Assembly: GCF_017875645.1 (NCBI RefSeq)
Contig: NZ_JAGGMR010000001.1
Span: 558,001 to 622,000, forward strand
DNA length: 64,000 nt
DNA from: Nocardia goodfellowii
GTDB taxonomy: Bacteria > Actinomycetota > Actinomycetes > Mycobacteriales > Mycobacteriaceae
Reading direction: 5' to 3'
Part shown: piece by piece, positions 43,331-52,680 of the stretch
How the letters are laid out: each line of letters starts with the position of its first letter
Position numbering within the stretch: the stretch's first letter is position 1
Translations under genes and position numbers: made by a program
The notes under the pieces: model-generated
Database searches by the model: none
Told to the model about the DNA's origin: nothing
Seen by the model: the letters and a program-made list of their open reading frames with translations, nothing else

Positions 43331-45445
43331 GTGCATGAGCTGACGACCGCGCCCCCGCCCGGTTCCCCAGAACACGGCCCACTGCGGCCGATCGAGCTGG
43401 CGACCGGGGCGGTGCTGGGCGGAGTGACGGTCGGCCTGGTCACCGTAGGGGCGGTCGTACCGCTCGCGGCCGCCCTGCAATTGGTGGCCGCGGTACCGAT
43501 GGGCATGCTGGCGCACCGCTATCGGCTGCGCGCGCTGGCCACCACGACGGTCGCGGCCACCCTGGTGACCTTTGTCGCAGCCGGCATGATGCCCGCGATC
43601 GGGATTCTCGGGACCGCCACCATCGGCGGCATCATCGGCGGGGTGAAACGCCGGGGCGGCGGCTTCTTCTCGGTGCTCGGGCTGGCAGTGCTGGCCGGGG
43701 TGGCCTGGGGGTTCTTCTCGGTCGCCATGCTGTTGCTGTTCACCCAGACCCGCATGCTGTTCTTCCATTCCATCCGGGATACCGCACGCGGCACGCAGAA
43801 GATTCTGGAACGCGCTCCGCAACTCGCGCCGCTCGGGCAAGCCGTGGCCGACATCACCGACGCGGTGCTGCGCTGGTGGTGGCTCTATATCGGGGGTGGC
43901 GTCGCCGCCGGTGTGCTGGTGAGCGCGCTGGTGTCCTGGTTCGTCCTCGGTTCGGTGCTGGACCGGCTGGCCTGGCTGCCGAGCCGGGACCGTCTGGACG
44001 CGCCGGTCGACGACCGGCCGATCGCGCCGCTGCCGGTGACGTTGCGGGGCGCGGGTTTCCGCTACCCCGGCGCCCGGGGCGAGGCATTGCACGAGATCGA
44101 TCTGTCGGTGCGGGTCGGCGAGTTCCTGGCGGTCGTCGGTCACAACGGTTCCGGCAAGTCGACGCTGACCCGGTTGCTGGCCGGGCTGCCGCCGACCACC
44201 GGCGCGGTAGAGCGGCCCGGGTCGGCCGGCCTCGGACATCTCGGCGGCACCGCGCTGGTGTTGCAACGGCCGGAGAGTCAGACGCTCGGCGTGCTGGTCG
44301 CCGACGATGTGGTCTGGGGTCTACCCGAGGAATTGGCCGGCCAGGTGGATGTCGAGGGCTTGCTCACCGAGGTGGGCCTGGCGGGGATGGGCGGCAAGGA
44401 GACAGCGGCGCTGTCCGGTGGCCAGCAGCAGCGGCTGGCGGTGGCGGCCGCCCTGGCCCGGCGGCCCGCGCTGCTCATCGCCGACGAAGCCACCTCGATG
44501 ATCGACCCCGACGGCCGCGCGGAACTGGTGTCCCTGCTGGCTGATCTGCCGAAGCGGCATCCGATGGCGGTGGTGCTGGTGACCCATCACGAAGCCGACG
44601 CGGCGGCGGCGCAGCGAGTGGTGCACCTGGCCGACGGACGCGCGGTCGAGAAGCTGCCCGCGTGGCCCCGGCCGGTGCGCGACGACCGGCGGCACCCGAT
44701 GGGAGCGCCGCTGCTGGAATTGCGCGACGTCCACTACGTCTACAACCGCCGCACACCGTGGGAGGCCGCTGCCTTACACGGCGTCGACCTGTCGGTGCGG
44801 CGCGGTGAAGCGTTGCTCGTGGTCGGCGGCAATGGTTCCGGAAAGTCCACGCTGGCGTGGATTCTCGCCGGACTCATCGAACCCACCGCGGGCCGTTGCC
44901 ATCTCGAAGGCAAACCGGTGAGCAAGCAGATCGGCCGGGTCGAGCTGGCCTTCCAGCACTCCCGGCTGCAATTACAGAAGCAGACCGTCGGCGACGAGAT
45001 CGCCGACTGGGGCGGCCGGGCCACCGGTACCGGCGCGGTCGGCCGCGCGCTGGATGCGGTGGGCCTGGATCGTTCGATGGCAACCCGTTCCATCGAGGAA
45101 CTCAGTGGCGGCGAAGCGAAACGGGTGGTGCTCGCCGCGATCGTGGCGAGCCGTCCGCAGGTGGTGGTGCTGGACGAACCGCTGGCGGGGCTGGACCCGC
45201 GCGGCCGCGCCGATATCGTCGAGTTGCTTGCCCGCCTGCGCGATTCCGGGTTGACGCTGATCGTCATCTCACACGACGTTGCCGACATGGCGGCGGTGTG
45301 CGACCGCACGGTGCATCTGGCGGAGGGGCGCGTTCTGGAAGCCGACCCGCTGCTGGGTGACGCGAAAAACGCAGCGTGGCAATCGCATTCGCCGCATCGC
45401 ACCGGCGACCCCGCGTGGCGGCTCGAACAGGGAGGACAGGCATGA
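43331..45445 (+). CDS. ECF transporter: S-like membrane domain fused to two ATPase domains
   Basis: 704 aa. The N-terminal 210 residues form about six membrane helices (a DUF2232/S-component-like module). They are followed by two ABC ATPase domains with Walker A VVGHNGSGKST and VVGGNGSGKST, signatures LSGGQQQR and LSGGEAKR, and Walker B LLIADEAT and VVLDEPLAGLD. The T component follows with an ATGA overlap. Together they form a complete ECF-type importer of a vitamin or cofactor precursor. Fusion of S, A and A' in one chain is found in actinobacteria but is not the common arrangement. No riboswitch is visible upstream, so the substrate is open. Confidence 0.9.
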   Translation: MHELTTAPPPGSPEHGPLRPIELATGAVLGGVTVGLVTVGAVVPLAAALQLVAAVPMGMLAHRYRLRALATTTVAATLVTFVAAGMMPAIGILGTATIGGIIGGVKRRGGGFFSVLGLAVLAGVAWGFFSVAMLLLFTQTRMLFFHSIRDTARGTQKILERAPQLAPLGQAVADITDAVLRWWWLYIGGGVAAGVLVSALVSWFVLGSVLDRLAWLPSRDRLDAPVDDRPIAPLPVTLRGAGFRYPGARGEALHEIDLSVRVGEFLAVVGHNGSGKSTLTRLLAGLPPTTGAVERPGSAGLGHLGGTALVLQRPESQTLGVLVADDVVWGLPEELAGQVDVEGLLTEVGLAGMGGKETAALSGGQQQRLAVAAALARRPALLIADEATSMIDPDGRAELVSLLADLPKRHPMAVVLVTHHEADAAAAQRVVHLADGRAVEKLPAWPRPVRDDRRHPMGAPLLELRDVHYVYNRRTPWEAAALHGVDLSVRRGEALLVVGGNGSGKSTLAWILAGLIEPTAGRCHLEGKPVSKQIGRVELAFQHSRLQLQKQTVGDEIADWGGRATGTGAVGRALDAVGLDRSMATRSIEELSGGEAKRVVLAAIVASRPQVVVLDEPLAGLDPRGRADIVELLARLRDSGLTLIVISHDVADMAAVCDRTVHLAEGRVLEADPLLGDAKNAAWQSHSPHRTGDPAWRLEQGGQA

Positions 45446-46179
45446 GCATGGTGCTGTTCCGTCAGGTGCCGGTGAGCAGCCCGGTGCACAGCCTGTGGGC
45501 GGGCACCAAGATGATCGCGGCGTTCCTGATCAGCGTGGTCCTGATGTTCCGGCCGTCCTGGCTGATGCTCGGAATCATGATCGTGTTCCTGCTCGCGATC
45601 GGCTACACCGCCCGATTGCCGTTGAATACCCTGCCGCGGCTGCCGCTGCTGTTCTGGGTCCTGGTCGCCGCGGGCGGCTTGTTGAACCTGGCCGTCGGCC
45701 CGAAGTCGGTGCTCGCCTTCTTCCAGATTTTCGTCTTCGGCCTGGTGCTGGTGGCGGCTTCGTTCCTGATCGCGTGGACCACCCCGATGGGCGAAATCGC
45801 GCCCGCCCTGGCGAAATTGGGCGCACCGCTGCGTAGACTGCGCCTGCCCGTGGACGAATGGGCCGTCGTCGTCGCCCTTATGCTGCGCAGCCTGCCCCTA
45901 CTGCTGGAAGAGATCCGAATCCTGCGTGCGGCCCGCAAGCTTCGACCGAAGGACCGGCTGCTCGAACGGGCCGCCGATACCGCGCTCATCGATATCCTCA
46001 CCGCCGCCATGGCCGTCGCCACCCGCCGCGCCAGCGAGCTCGGCGAGGCCATCACCGCGCGCGGCGGCACCGGTCAGCTCACCGCGCATCCCAGCGCTCC
46101 GACCCGGCGCGACGCGTTCGCTCTCGGGGTCGTCGTCGCGGTGTGCGCGGGTGCGGTGCTGCTCGACTGGGTGATCTGA
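45442..46179 (+). CDS. ecfT: ECF transporter T component
   Basis: 245 aa from ATG 45442, overlapping the previous stop (ATGA). Five or six membrane helices plus the cytoplasmic coupling helices. The A-R-x-type coupling motifs appear as ILRAARKLRP and ATRRASELGEAITARGG. It transmits ATPase movement to the S domain encoded by the upstream gene. Confidence 0.9.
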   Translation: MSMVLFRQVPVSSPVHSLWAGTKMIAAFLISVVLMFRPSWLMLGIMIVFLLAIGYTARLPLNTLPRLPLLFWVLVAAGGLLNLAVGPKSVLAFFQIFVFGLVLVAASFLIAWTTPMGEIAPALAKLGAPLRRLRLPVDEWAVVVALMLRSLPLLLEEIRILRAARKLRPKDRLLERAADTALIDILTAAMAVATRRASELGEAITARGGTGQLTAHPSAPTRRDAFALGVVVAVCAGAVLLDWVI

Positions 46180-46258
46180 CTGGTGCCGGGCAATATGGAA
46201 CCGCGGGGCGCTCTGCCGCGTCCATATAACTGACGGAGCGAGACGAGGGGATAACCGC

Positions 46259-46768
46259 ATGGCCGGCATGGAGGGTGAGGCGCTACGCGCTCGCAACGAG
46301 GCATTGCGCGGGGAGGTGGATTCCCTGCTCTCGATCTTCGAGCAGCAGCAGCGCGAATTCGCGGCGGCGCAGGCGCGATTGGCGACGGCCACGGTGTCCG
46401 CGTGGTCCACCGACAACCTGATCCGGGTCACCGCCAATTCCGCCGGGGTTCCGGTCGAGGTGCACGTCGATCCGGAGGCGTTCAAACGGTCCACGCCGGA
46501 GAAGCTGGGCCGCTCGATCACCGAGGCCACCCAGGCCGCCGCCAATCTGGCCGGCGAGGAGGCGCGGCGCGCGTTCGGGTCGGTCGGGCAGCTCGGCGTC
46601 GACATTCCGGATCTGCCCGATCTGGTGCCCGGCGCGCCCAGCATCAAAGACTTGGTGCACCAGCTGCTCCCGGATCCCGCCGCCGCGCCGGAGGAGCCGG
46701 TCGAGCTCGATCCGGAGGCCGAAGAGGAGTACTACCGCAACCGCAGCTACCTGGAGGGCGGCAAATGA
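46259..46768 (+). CDS. YbaB/EbfC-like protein
   Basis: 169 aa. A long N-terminal helix (LRARNEALRGEVDSLLSIFEQQQREFAAAQARL) is followed by a short sheet (LIRVTANSAGVPVEVHVDPEAF) and a second helix, the hairpin layout of YbaB/EbfC nucleoid-associated proteins. An acidic tail of about 50 residues follows. In actinobacteria such proteins are often encoded next to WXG100 proteins, as here (4-nt overlap), and may serve as chaperone or regulator rather than DNA binder. Confidence 0.7.
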   Translation: MAGMEGEALRARNEALRGEVDSLLSIFEQQQREFAAAQARLATATVSAWSTDNLIRVTANSAGVPVEVHVDPEAFKRSTPEKLGRSITEATQAAANLAGEEARRAFGSVGQLGVDIPDLPDLVPGAPSIKDLVHQLLPDPAAAPEEPVELDPEAEEEYYRNRSYLEGGK

Positions 46769-47085
46769 GCACCCTGAAGGTCGACCCGGACGCGCTCGCC
46801 GCCACCAAGCCGGGCATTGCCACGGTCGCCGACAAGGTCATCGCCGCGATCAAGAACGTGCAGACCGTGGTCCAGGCCGAGGGCGAATGCTGGGGCGCCG
46901 ACGAGATCGGCGAGAATTTCGCCAAGAAGTACGTCCCGGACGCCGAGTCCGGTTTGCAGGGCATCGAAGCGCTCGGCAAATGTGTGGAATCCCTCGCGGG
47001 CGGTGTCGACTCGATCGCCCAGGCGTTCCAGCAGCAGGACGACGCGAATGCCAAAGCCTTGGAAAAGGCGAAAAGCCAGATCTGA
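46765..47085 (+). CDS. WXG100-like small helical protein (ESX-type)
   Basis: 106 aa from ATG 46765, overlapping the YbaB-like stop. Two amphipathic helices flank a central ECWGADEIGENFAKKY turn, where WGxD replaces the usual W-x-G. Length and hairpin pattern fit ESAT-6-like proteins exported by type VII secretion. No secretion ATPase gene is in the window, so export would depend on a distant ESX locus. Confidence 0.7.
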   Translation: MSTLKVDPDALAATKPGIATVADKVIAAIKNVQTVVQAEGECWGADEIGENFAKKYVPDAESGLQGIEALGKCVESLAGGVDSIAQAFQQQDDANAKALEKAKSQI

Positions 47086-47279
47086 AATCCTCGATTTGCC
47101 AAGGTGATTCGCGGACATTTCAAACCCACCGGTATGCCCCGGATTCTGGGGTCCCCGCCGGCTACGGCACGGTAAATTGACCTTCTGCGCCATTGTTGCC
47201 TGGATCAGATCCGACCTGCATGGCTTCGGGGGGAAGGATTTTCGGCTCGCAGGGCGTTGGTAGGGATTGCACGAATCTG

Positions 47280-47930
47280 ATGAAGATGGGAAACCGGGAA
47301 ATGTTCCTCCGTAAGATCACCGCGGCCGCCGCACCGCTTGTCGTCGCGGTTGCCGTCGGTTCCGGCACCGCGTCCGCGGAACCGGCCGCCGCACCCCCGA
47401 TCGGGTACCAGACGAAACTGGTGGGCGAGAAGATCATCACCACCATCACCGGCGGCTCGTTCGAGCTCGCCGGCAACTCGGTGGATATCAACGACGCCCA
47501 CGGCAACGCGGTGGTCACACTGCCGCTGTCGTTCCGGCACGACGGCTTGGAATTCCCGCTACCGCACGCGCTCCGAGACGGCGGCACCACCCTCGAACTG
47601 ACCGCGGTCAAGGATTTCACCAAGGCCGCCCCCGTCGCGCCGATCGCCTCTCCGTTGGAGAACCGGCGGGCAATGGATCAGTTCAGCTCGCAGTTCGCGG
47701 TCGCCTCCACCATCGGTGGTTTCATCGGCACCGTGATCGGCGCGGCCATCGGTTTGATCGGCTTCGCCGGGGGCGTCTTCGGCCTCGCGACCATCGTGAC
47801 CGGTGCGGCGATCGGCGGCCTGGTCGGCACCATCATCGCCGGCGGACCCACGCTGATCATCGCCGGCATCGAGTTGCTGGAGACGCTGAACGCGCCGGAC
47901 GGCACCACCAAGTGGGCCGACAACAAGTAG
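47280..47930 (+). CDS. Secreted protein with glycine-rich hydrophobic C-terminus
   Basis: 216 aa from ATG 47280 (ATG 47301 also possible). The signal peptide (to about residue 35, ending GTASAEPAAA) leads to a beta-rich segment and then to a glycine/alanine-rich hydrophobic stretch of about 70 residues (starting IGGFIGTVIGAAIGLIGFAGG) that could insert in a membrane. This resembles small Nocardia/Rhodococcus exported proteins of unknown role. It follows the WXG100-like gene by 194 nt and could be part of the same export locus. Confidence 0.75.
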   Translation: MKMGNREMFLRKITAAAAPLVVAVAVGSGTASAEPAAAPPIGYQTKLVGEKIITTITGGSFELAGNSVDINDAHGNAVVTLPLSFRHDGLEFPLPHALRDGGTTLELTAVKDFTKAAPVAPIASPLENRRAMDQFSSQFAVASTIGGFIGTVIGAAIGLIGFAGGVFGLATIVTGAAIGGLVGTIIAGGPTLIIAGIELLETLNAPDGTTKWADNK

Positions 47931-47954
47931 ACCACCTGTCCCACCCCTCGGATG

Positions 47955-47984
47955 CGGTGCGTACCGGTTCACCGGTACGCACCG
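47955..47984. terminator. Bidirectional terminator hairpin
   Basis: A perfect 13-bp stem (CGGTGCGTACCGG with its complement) and a TTCA loop, placed between the convergent exported-protein gene (stop 47930) and lipase gene (stop 47993). Confidence 0.85.
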
Positions 47985-47992
47985 TGTCTACC

Positions 47993-49309
47993 TCATCGGT
48001 CGTGACAGCCGTCCGAAACCGGTACTCCCGCAAAACGATCCGCGAGATAGTTCATCGCCCCGAAGGCCTCGCCGACAGCGGCGGGGTTGTGTCCGGGCAG
48101 GCCGGAATGCACGACCCTGATGTCCGCGCCCTGCGCACAGTAGTGCTGGGTCAACGCGGTGAAGCCCGCCACGGGAATCACATCGTCGGTAGTGCTGTGG
48201 TACAGGTACATCGGTGCGACCGGTGCTGGGCCGCCGAGTTCCTGCCGCGCGACGGCAGCGCGAAAAGCCGGATGGGACAACAGATCCGGGACAGCGGCGA
48301 AATCCGCCACGCGCGCCCCGTTGTATTTGAGGATCAGTTCCTCACCGCAGGCGCCGGCGTCCTCGACCAGCATCGCGCGGCCGCGATCGTTGAGCAGCTC
48401 AGCCACTCCGGCCTCCGGGGTATTGCGAACCGCGGTGTGCACGATGAGCAAAGCCAGCCCGGCCTGCATGCCGCCCTCGACACCGCGGGCGATGGCGGGC
48501 AGATCAGCCGGAACGCCACCCGCGGTGATCCCGGCGAACCCCAGCTCCGGCGCATACGCCGGCTGTGACTGCGCAGCCCACAGCGTCGCGAACGCACCGC
48601 CCGAATAGCCGTACGCGCCGAGCGGACTCGTCGCATCGACGCCACCGAGGGCGAAAGCGCGAGCCGCGCGAATCCCGTCGAGTACACCGCGGCCGGAGGT
48701 CACCCCATCGAGGAAGCGGGACTCCGGCCCCTCGTAGTCACTGGTCACCACGGCCCAGCCGCGACGCAGCGCGTCAGCCATGAACGGTGCGTCGATCAGG
48801 GTGTTCAGTCCGACCGGCCACCCGCCGCGCAGTGCATACGACGGTGCGCAACGGGTGCCCAGGCTGTCCTCGGCGACCTGATACGACAGCAGTGGACGCG
48901 CACCCGGGCCCGGCCACGGCGTATTCGGGACCAGCACCGTGGTCATATTCGCGTTCGGCCGGCCCGCCGAATCGGTGCTGCGATACAGCAACTGCCAGGT
49001 CTGGACGGGCAGCGGCAGGCCGAACAATGCGATCTGCCGCGATTTGAGAACCGCGCCGTTCGGGACCTCGGCGATATTCCCGGGGGCCGCGTAGAACGGG
49101 TCGTCGTCGGGACGTGGCACCGGCTCCGCGCGCGCTGATACTCCGCCCGAAAATAGCGTGACACTTGAAATCAGCACCGCGACAAGTGCTGCCGAAACTC
49201 CGGACAGCAGTGCACGGCCGATTACATTACTGGTAGAGAGCTTTTCTGGTATTTCACGAACAGTCCATGATCCGAATCTCAGGCGAGTAGCTATTCGGTA
49301 GCCGTTCAC
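47993..49309 (-). CDS. Secretory lipase (LIP family)
   Basis: 438 aa from GTG 49309; the frame is open to 49450 but the extra 47 residues look unlike a signal region and no ribosome site decides it. The signal region ends near GGVSARAEP. The alpha/beta-hydrolase core of the CalA-like secretory lipase family follows: VTSDYEGP, the nucleophile elbow AYGYSGGAFATLWA, the catalytic D in YHSTTDDVIPV and H in SGLPGHNPA. Expected to be extracellular, acting on triacylglycerols or other esters. Confidence 0.88.
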   Translation of the reverse strand: MNGYRIATRLRFGSWTVREIPEKLSTSNVIGRALLSGVSAALVAVLISSVTLFSGGVSARAEPVPRPDDDPFYAAPGNIAEVPNGAVLKSRQIALFGLPLPVQTWQLLYRSTDSAGRPNANMTTVLVPNTPWPGPGARPLLSYQVAEDSLGTRCAPSYALRGGWPVGLNTLIDAPFMADALRRGWAVVTSDYEGPESRFLDGVTSGRGVLDGIRAARAFALGGVDATSPLGAYGYSGGAFATLWAAQSQPAYAPELGFAGITAGGVPADLPAIARGVEGGMQAGLALLIVHTAVRNTPEAGVAELLNDRGRAMLVEDAGACGEELILKYNGARVADFAAVPDLLSHPAFRAAVARQELGGPAPVAPMYLYHSTTDDVIPVAGFTALTQHYCAQGADIRVVHSGLPGHNPAAVGEAFGAMNYLADRFAGVPVSDGCHDR

Positions 49310-49639
49310 TGTTTCAAGGATACGCGACCACCCCGCGCGCAGGGGTCGATACAAACGAAGTGTCGCCGCTTCAATTTGCGCGGCCGGGATGCGCACCGCG
49401 CGCTTCAGCGAGCTCCGGTGCGGTGATGTGCCCATCCGCGGCTCCTGCATCGATCGAGGCGCCGGCCGTCGGGGCCGCCGACGACCTCCACCTCGAGGTC
49501 ACTCGACCGTAGCCGCCCCGGCGACCCCCGACAACGATCGAGGCACGAGCGTCGAACCCGCCGTCGCAGTCCCCCGCCCCGCGCGAGGTGGCTAGAGTGA
49601 TCGAAAGTGCCCTGCGTGCAAGAGATTCGACGCAGGACC
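49310..49639. other. Intergenic region between the lipase and isochorismatase-like genes
   Basis: 330 nt, divergent. It holds the uncertain 5' extension of the lipase reading frame (to 49450) and presumably both promoters. I see no repeat or RNA structure of note. Confidence 0.4.
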
Positions 49640-50308
49640 ATGGCGGAATCACGTAGGGAGCTACCGACGATGCGGTTCGGCAACGGCCTTGACATTCCCG
49701 AGGGACACGCCGATTTGTGCGCCCCGGACAAGCTCGCCCTGATCGTCTACGACATGCAGGTCGGAGTCCTGTCCCAACTGCCCGACGGCCCCGACATCAT
49801 CGAGCGCGTGGTCCGCGTCGTCGACGCCGCCCGCGCCGGCGGCTACCCCGTCATCTTCCTGCGCCACTTCTTCCTCCCGCCTCGCCTCAGCGGCCGCTTC
49901 GCACTGCGCATGGCGATGAGCTGGCAGGGCGCCGAAACCGTCGAAGAGCTGAAGCCCATCCTGCAGCGCGACACTCCGGCCTTCGAACTGGTCCCCGAAC
50001 TCCAGCCCCGCCCCGACGAAGTCGTCTTCGACAAGACCACCATGTCCGCCTTCGAAGGCACCCCGCTCGCGGCCACCCTGCGCGACCTGGGCATTCATGG
50101 CTACGCCATCGTCGGCGTCGCCCTCGAGATCGGCATCGCGCCCACCGTCACGCATTCCACCGACCTCGGTTTCGTCCCGATCGTGGTGCGCGACGCCGTC
50201 GGCGGCCGCGACCAGGAGGCGATGGACCGCGCCTACGCGGACTTCGAATTCCAAGGCCACGCCCTCGTCACCGACTCCGCCACCCTCATCCCCGCCCTAC
50301 GCGGCTAG
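49640..50308 (+). CDS. Isochorismatase-fold hydrolase without the catalytic cysteine
   Basis: 222 aa from ATG 49640 (AGGA 4 nt upstream). The fold is clear: LIVYDMQVG with the conserved D, VVFDKTTMSAFEGT with the K, and GVALEIGIAPTV at the position where nicotinamidase-type members carry T-D-x-C. The cysteine is glycine here, as in true isochorismatases such as EntB and PhzD that use only the aspartate. The enzyme is thus more likely to cleave a vinyl-ether-like substrate than an amide. No partner for siderophore or phenazine synthesis is adjacent. It converges on ligD with one nucleotide between stops. Confidence 0.8.
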   Translation: MAESRRELPTMRFGNGLDIPEGHADLCAPDKLALIVYDMQVGVLSQLPDGPDIIERVVRVVDAARAGGYPVIFLRHFFLPPRLSGRFALRMAMSWQGAETVEELKPILQRDTPAFELVPELQPRPDEVVFDKTTMSAFEGTPLAATLRDLGIHGYAIVGVALEIGIAPTVTHSTDLGFVPIVVRDAVGGRDQEAMDRAYADFEFQGHALVTDSATLIPALRG

Positions 50309-50309
50309 C

Positions 50310-52634
50310 TCACTCTTCGCCCAGCCAGGCCGGATGCCAGAGGCGACCGGTTTCGGTCCAGTTCATGAAACGCACGACCCCGACGATCTTCGGAGTCACC
50401 CAGACGGCTTCCTTCCGCTCCTCGGCGGTGAGGTCGTTGTCGAAGGGGCTGGTTTTGCGTTCGAGTTTGCTCAGGCGTGTGGCGAGAGACCGCATCACCT
50501 CGTCGCCGAAGCCGGTGCCCACCCGGCCGACGTAGATGAGGCGGCCCTCGTGCGGAATGCCGACGAGCAGGGACTTGAAGTTGCGGGCATCGCTGCGGCG
50601 CCAGCCCCCGACTACCACCGCGAGTGTGCGCCAATTGCGTTGCTTGACCCAAGAATGCCCGCGCTTGCCGGGCAGATAGACCGAGTCCTTGCGTTTGGCG
50701 ATGACGCCTTCCAGGCTCTGGTCCTGGCTGTAGCGCAGGGCGGCCGCACCCGGCCCGTCGAGACGCGGTGGCACCCGCATCGAGGGGGCGGTGGCGGCGA
50801 GAGCTTCCAGCACCCGGCGGCGATCCGCATACCGTTTGCGGATCAGGGACGTGCCGTCCAGATAGAGGACATCGAAGGCGACGAAGACGGCGCGAGCCGC
50901 ATCCGCTTGCAGCAGACCCAGATTGGCGACGCCGTGGTCGTCGAACACCACGGCCTCACCGTCGAGCACGACGTCGTGATCGGACAGTTCGGTGGCGAGC
51001 GGGCCAATGCCCGGATACCGGTCGGTCACCACGTTGCCGCGGCGGCTGCGCAGTATGAGTGTGCCGGAAGAGATTTCGGCGATCAGGCGGAAGCCGTCCC
51101 ACTTGGTCTCGAACGACCATTCGGCATCATCGAGTTCGCCGACATCGCCCTCGGTAGCGAGCATCGGCTCCAGCCCACGGGGGAACGGGGCCGAGGCCTG
51201 CCGGGATACCTTCTCCGGGCGGATTCCGTTCGGCTCCGCCGCACCGCGTTTCTTCTTACTCGGTGACTCGCCGGACGCTTCGGGATTCTGATCGCGCATC
51301 AGATGCATGAGCCACTGGTTGCCGTTGGTCTGGATCAGCGCGTAGCGCCCGTTGAGCCGTTCCCCGTGAAAACGGACGATGACCTCGTCGTCGCGCCACT
51401 TCTCGGTCTCGTAGGTGCCGGTATCCCAGATCGTCATCTCGCCCGCGCCGTACTGCCCCTTCGGGATGGCGCCGTGGAAGTGCAGGTATTCCAGCGGATG
51501 GTCCTCGGTGTGCACGGCGAGCCGGTTCTGTTCCGAGGTGGTCGGCGGCCCTTTGGGCACCGCCCACGAGGCCAGTACGCCGTCGCGTTCGAGTCGCACG
51601 TCCCAATGCAACCGGCGGGCGTGATGTTCTTGCACGACGAACCGATTGCCCTCGGTAGCCTTCGGCGGCGAAACGGGCACTGGTTCCGGCGTGCGCTCCG
51701 GATCACGCATGGACCGATACTTGGTCAGCGCGTCGTTCTTCGAGGCCTCCAGCGGTGGATCGAGTTCGGCCAGCAGATCACCGTCGTCCCGCCATCGGGC
51801 CAGCACCTCGTCGAACCGCAAGTGCCGCAGCTTCTTCCGATTCTCGATCTCTTCCCAGTCGCGCGGCGCGGCGGCAGTGGGTTCGGCCCGCCCGCGCAGC
51901 GAGTACGGCGCGATGGTGGTCTTGGCCGGGTTGTTCTGGCTCCAGTCGACGAAAACCTTTCCCGCCCGGACATTCTTGGCCATCGTCGCCGTCACCAGAT
52001 CCGGGTGTAGCTTCTCCAGATTCGTCGCCACCTGCTTGGCCACGGTCGACGCGCCGCCGGGACTCAATGTCTTGTCCAGCGGCACATAGAGGTGAATCCC
52101 CTTGCTACCGCTGGTCACCGGAAACGTGCGCAGCCCGATGCCCTCGACCATCTCGCGCACCAGCAGGGCCACGCGCGCGCACTCGGGCAGCCCGGCGCCG
52201 GGCCCGGGATCCAGATCGAAGACGATCCGGGTGGCGTAGCCGATCCGATCACCGTCGAACCGCCATTGCGGCACATGGATTTCCAGCGCCGCCTGCTGTG
52301 CCAGCCAGGCCAGCCCGCCCTCCGAATCGACCACGGGATACTCGGCACGCCGCGAGGAATGTTCGACGGTGTGGCGTTCCATCCAGTCCGGCGCGTGCGA
52401 CGGCAGGTTCTTCTCGAAGAACGAGGATTCCTCGACGCCGTTGGGCCAGCGCTTCCGGGTGACCGCCCGGCCCGCGATATGCGGCAGCATGGCTGGCGCG
52501 ATGGCCGTGTAATAGGCGATGACCTCGCCTTTTGTCGTACCCGTGGCTGGATACAGCACCTTGTCGAGGTTGGTCAGATCAACCTCGACAGGGGCTCGGC
52601 CCGGGCTGCCACCGAACTCGCGGCGGGGAGACAT
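50310..52634 (-). CDS. ligD: Multifunctional NHEJ DNA ligase LigD
   Basis: 774 aa in the mycobacterial domain order. Polymerase/primase domain, about 15-300: IVFDLDPGPG metal-binding acids, VTSGSKGIHLYVPL. 3'-phosphoesterase domain, about 330-470: FVVQEHHARRLHWDVRLE, ASWAVPKGP and HFHGAIPKGQYGAG. ATP-dependent ligase domain, about 490-774: the adenylated lysine in FETKWDGFR, VVLDGEAVV, the LEGVIAKRKDS motif and an OB fold. It repairs double-strand breaks with Ku; no ku gene is in the window. Start ATG 52634. Confidence 0.95.
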   Translation of the reverse strand: MSPRREFGGSPGRAPVEVDLTNLDKVLYPATGTTKGEVIAYYTAIAPAMLPHIAGRAVTRKRWPNGVEESSFFEKNLPSHAPDWMERHTVEHSSRRAEYPVVDSEGGLAWLAQQAALEIHVPQWRFDGDRIGYATRIVFDLDPGPGAGLPECARVALLVREMVEGIGLRTFPVTSGSKGIHLYVPLDKTLSPGGASTVAKQVATNLEKLHPDLVTATMAKNVRAGKVFVDWSQNNPAKTTIAPYSLRGRAEPTAAAPRDWEEIENRKKLRHLRFDEVLARWRDDGDLLAELDPPLEASKNDALTKYRSMRDPERTPEPVPVSPPKATEGNRFVVQEHHARRLHWDVRLERDGVLASWAVPKGPPTTSEQNRLAVHTEDHPLEYLHFHGAIPKGQYGAGEMTIWDTGTYETEKWRDDEVIVRFHGERLNGRYALIQTNGNQWLMHLMRDQNPEASGESPSKKKRGAAEPNGIRPEKVSRQASAPFPRGLEPMLATEGDVGELDDAEWSFETKWDGFRLIAEISSGTLILRSRRGNVVTDRYPGIGPLATELSDHDVVLDGEAVVFDDHGVANLGLLQADAARAVFVAFDVLYLDGTSLIRKRYADRRRVLEALAATAPSMRVPPRLDGPGAAALRYSQDQSLEGVIAKRKDSVYLPGKRGHSWVKQRNWRTLAVVVGGWRRSDARNFKSLLVGIPHEGRLIYVGRVGTGFGDEVMRSLATRLSKLERKTSPFDNDLTAEERKEAVWVTPKIVGVVRFMNWTETGRLWHPAWLGEE

Positions 52635-52680
52635 AGCTGAATTCTAGTGGCGGGAACCGGTAATCGGTCCCCGCCGCGCG

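Noticed and set aside
51303..52010. Plus-strand frames across ligD
   Set aside because: They lie opposite well-conserved phosphoesterase and polymerase motifs and have typical mirror-frame composition.
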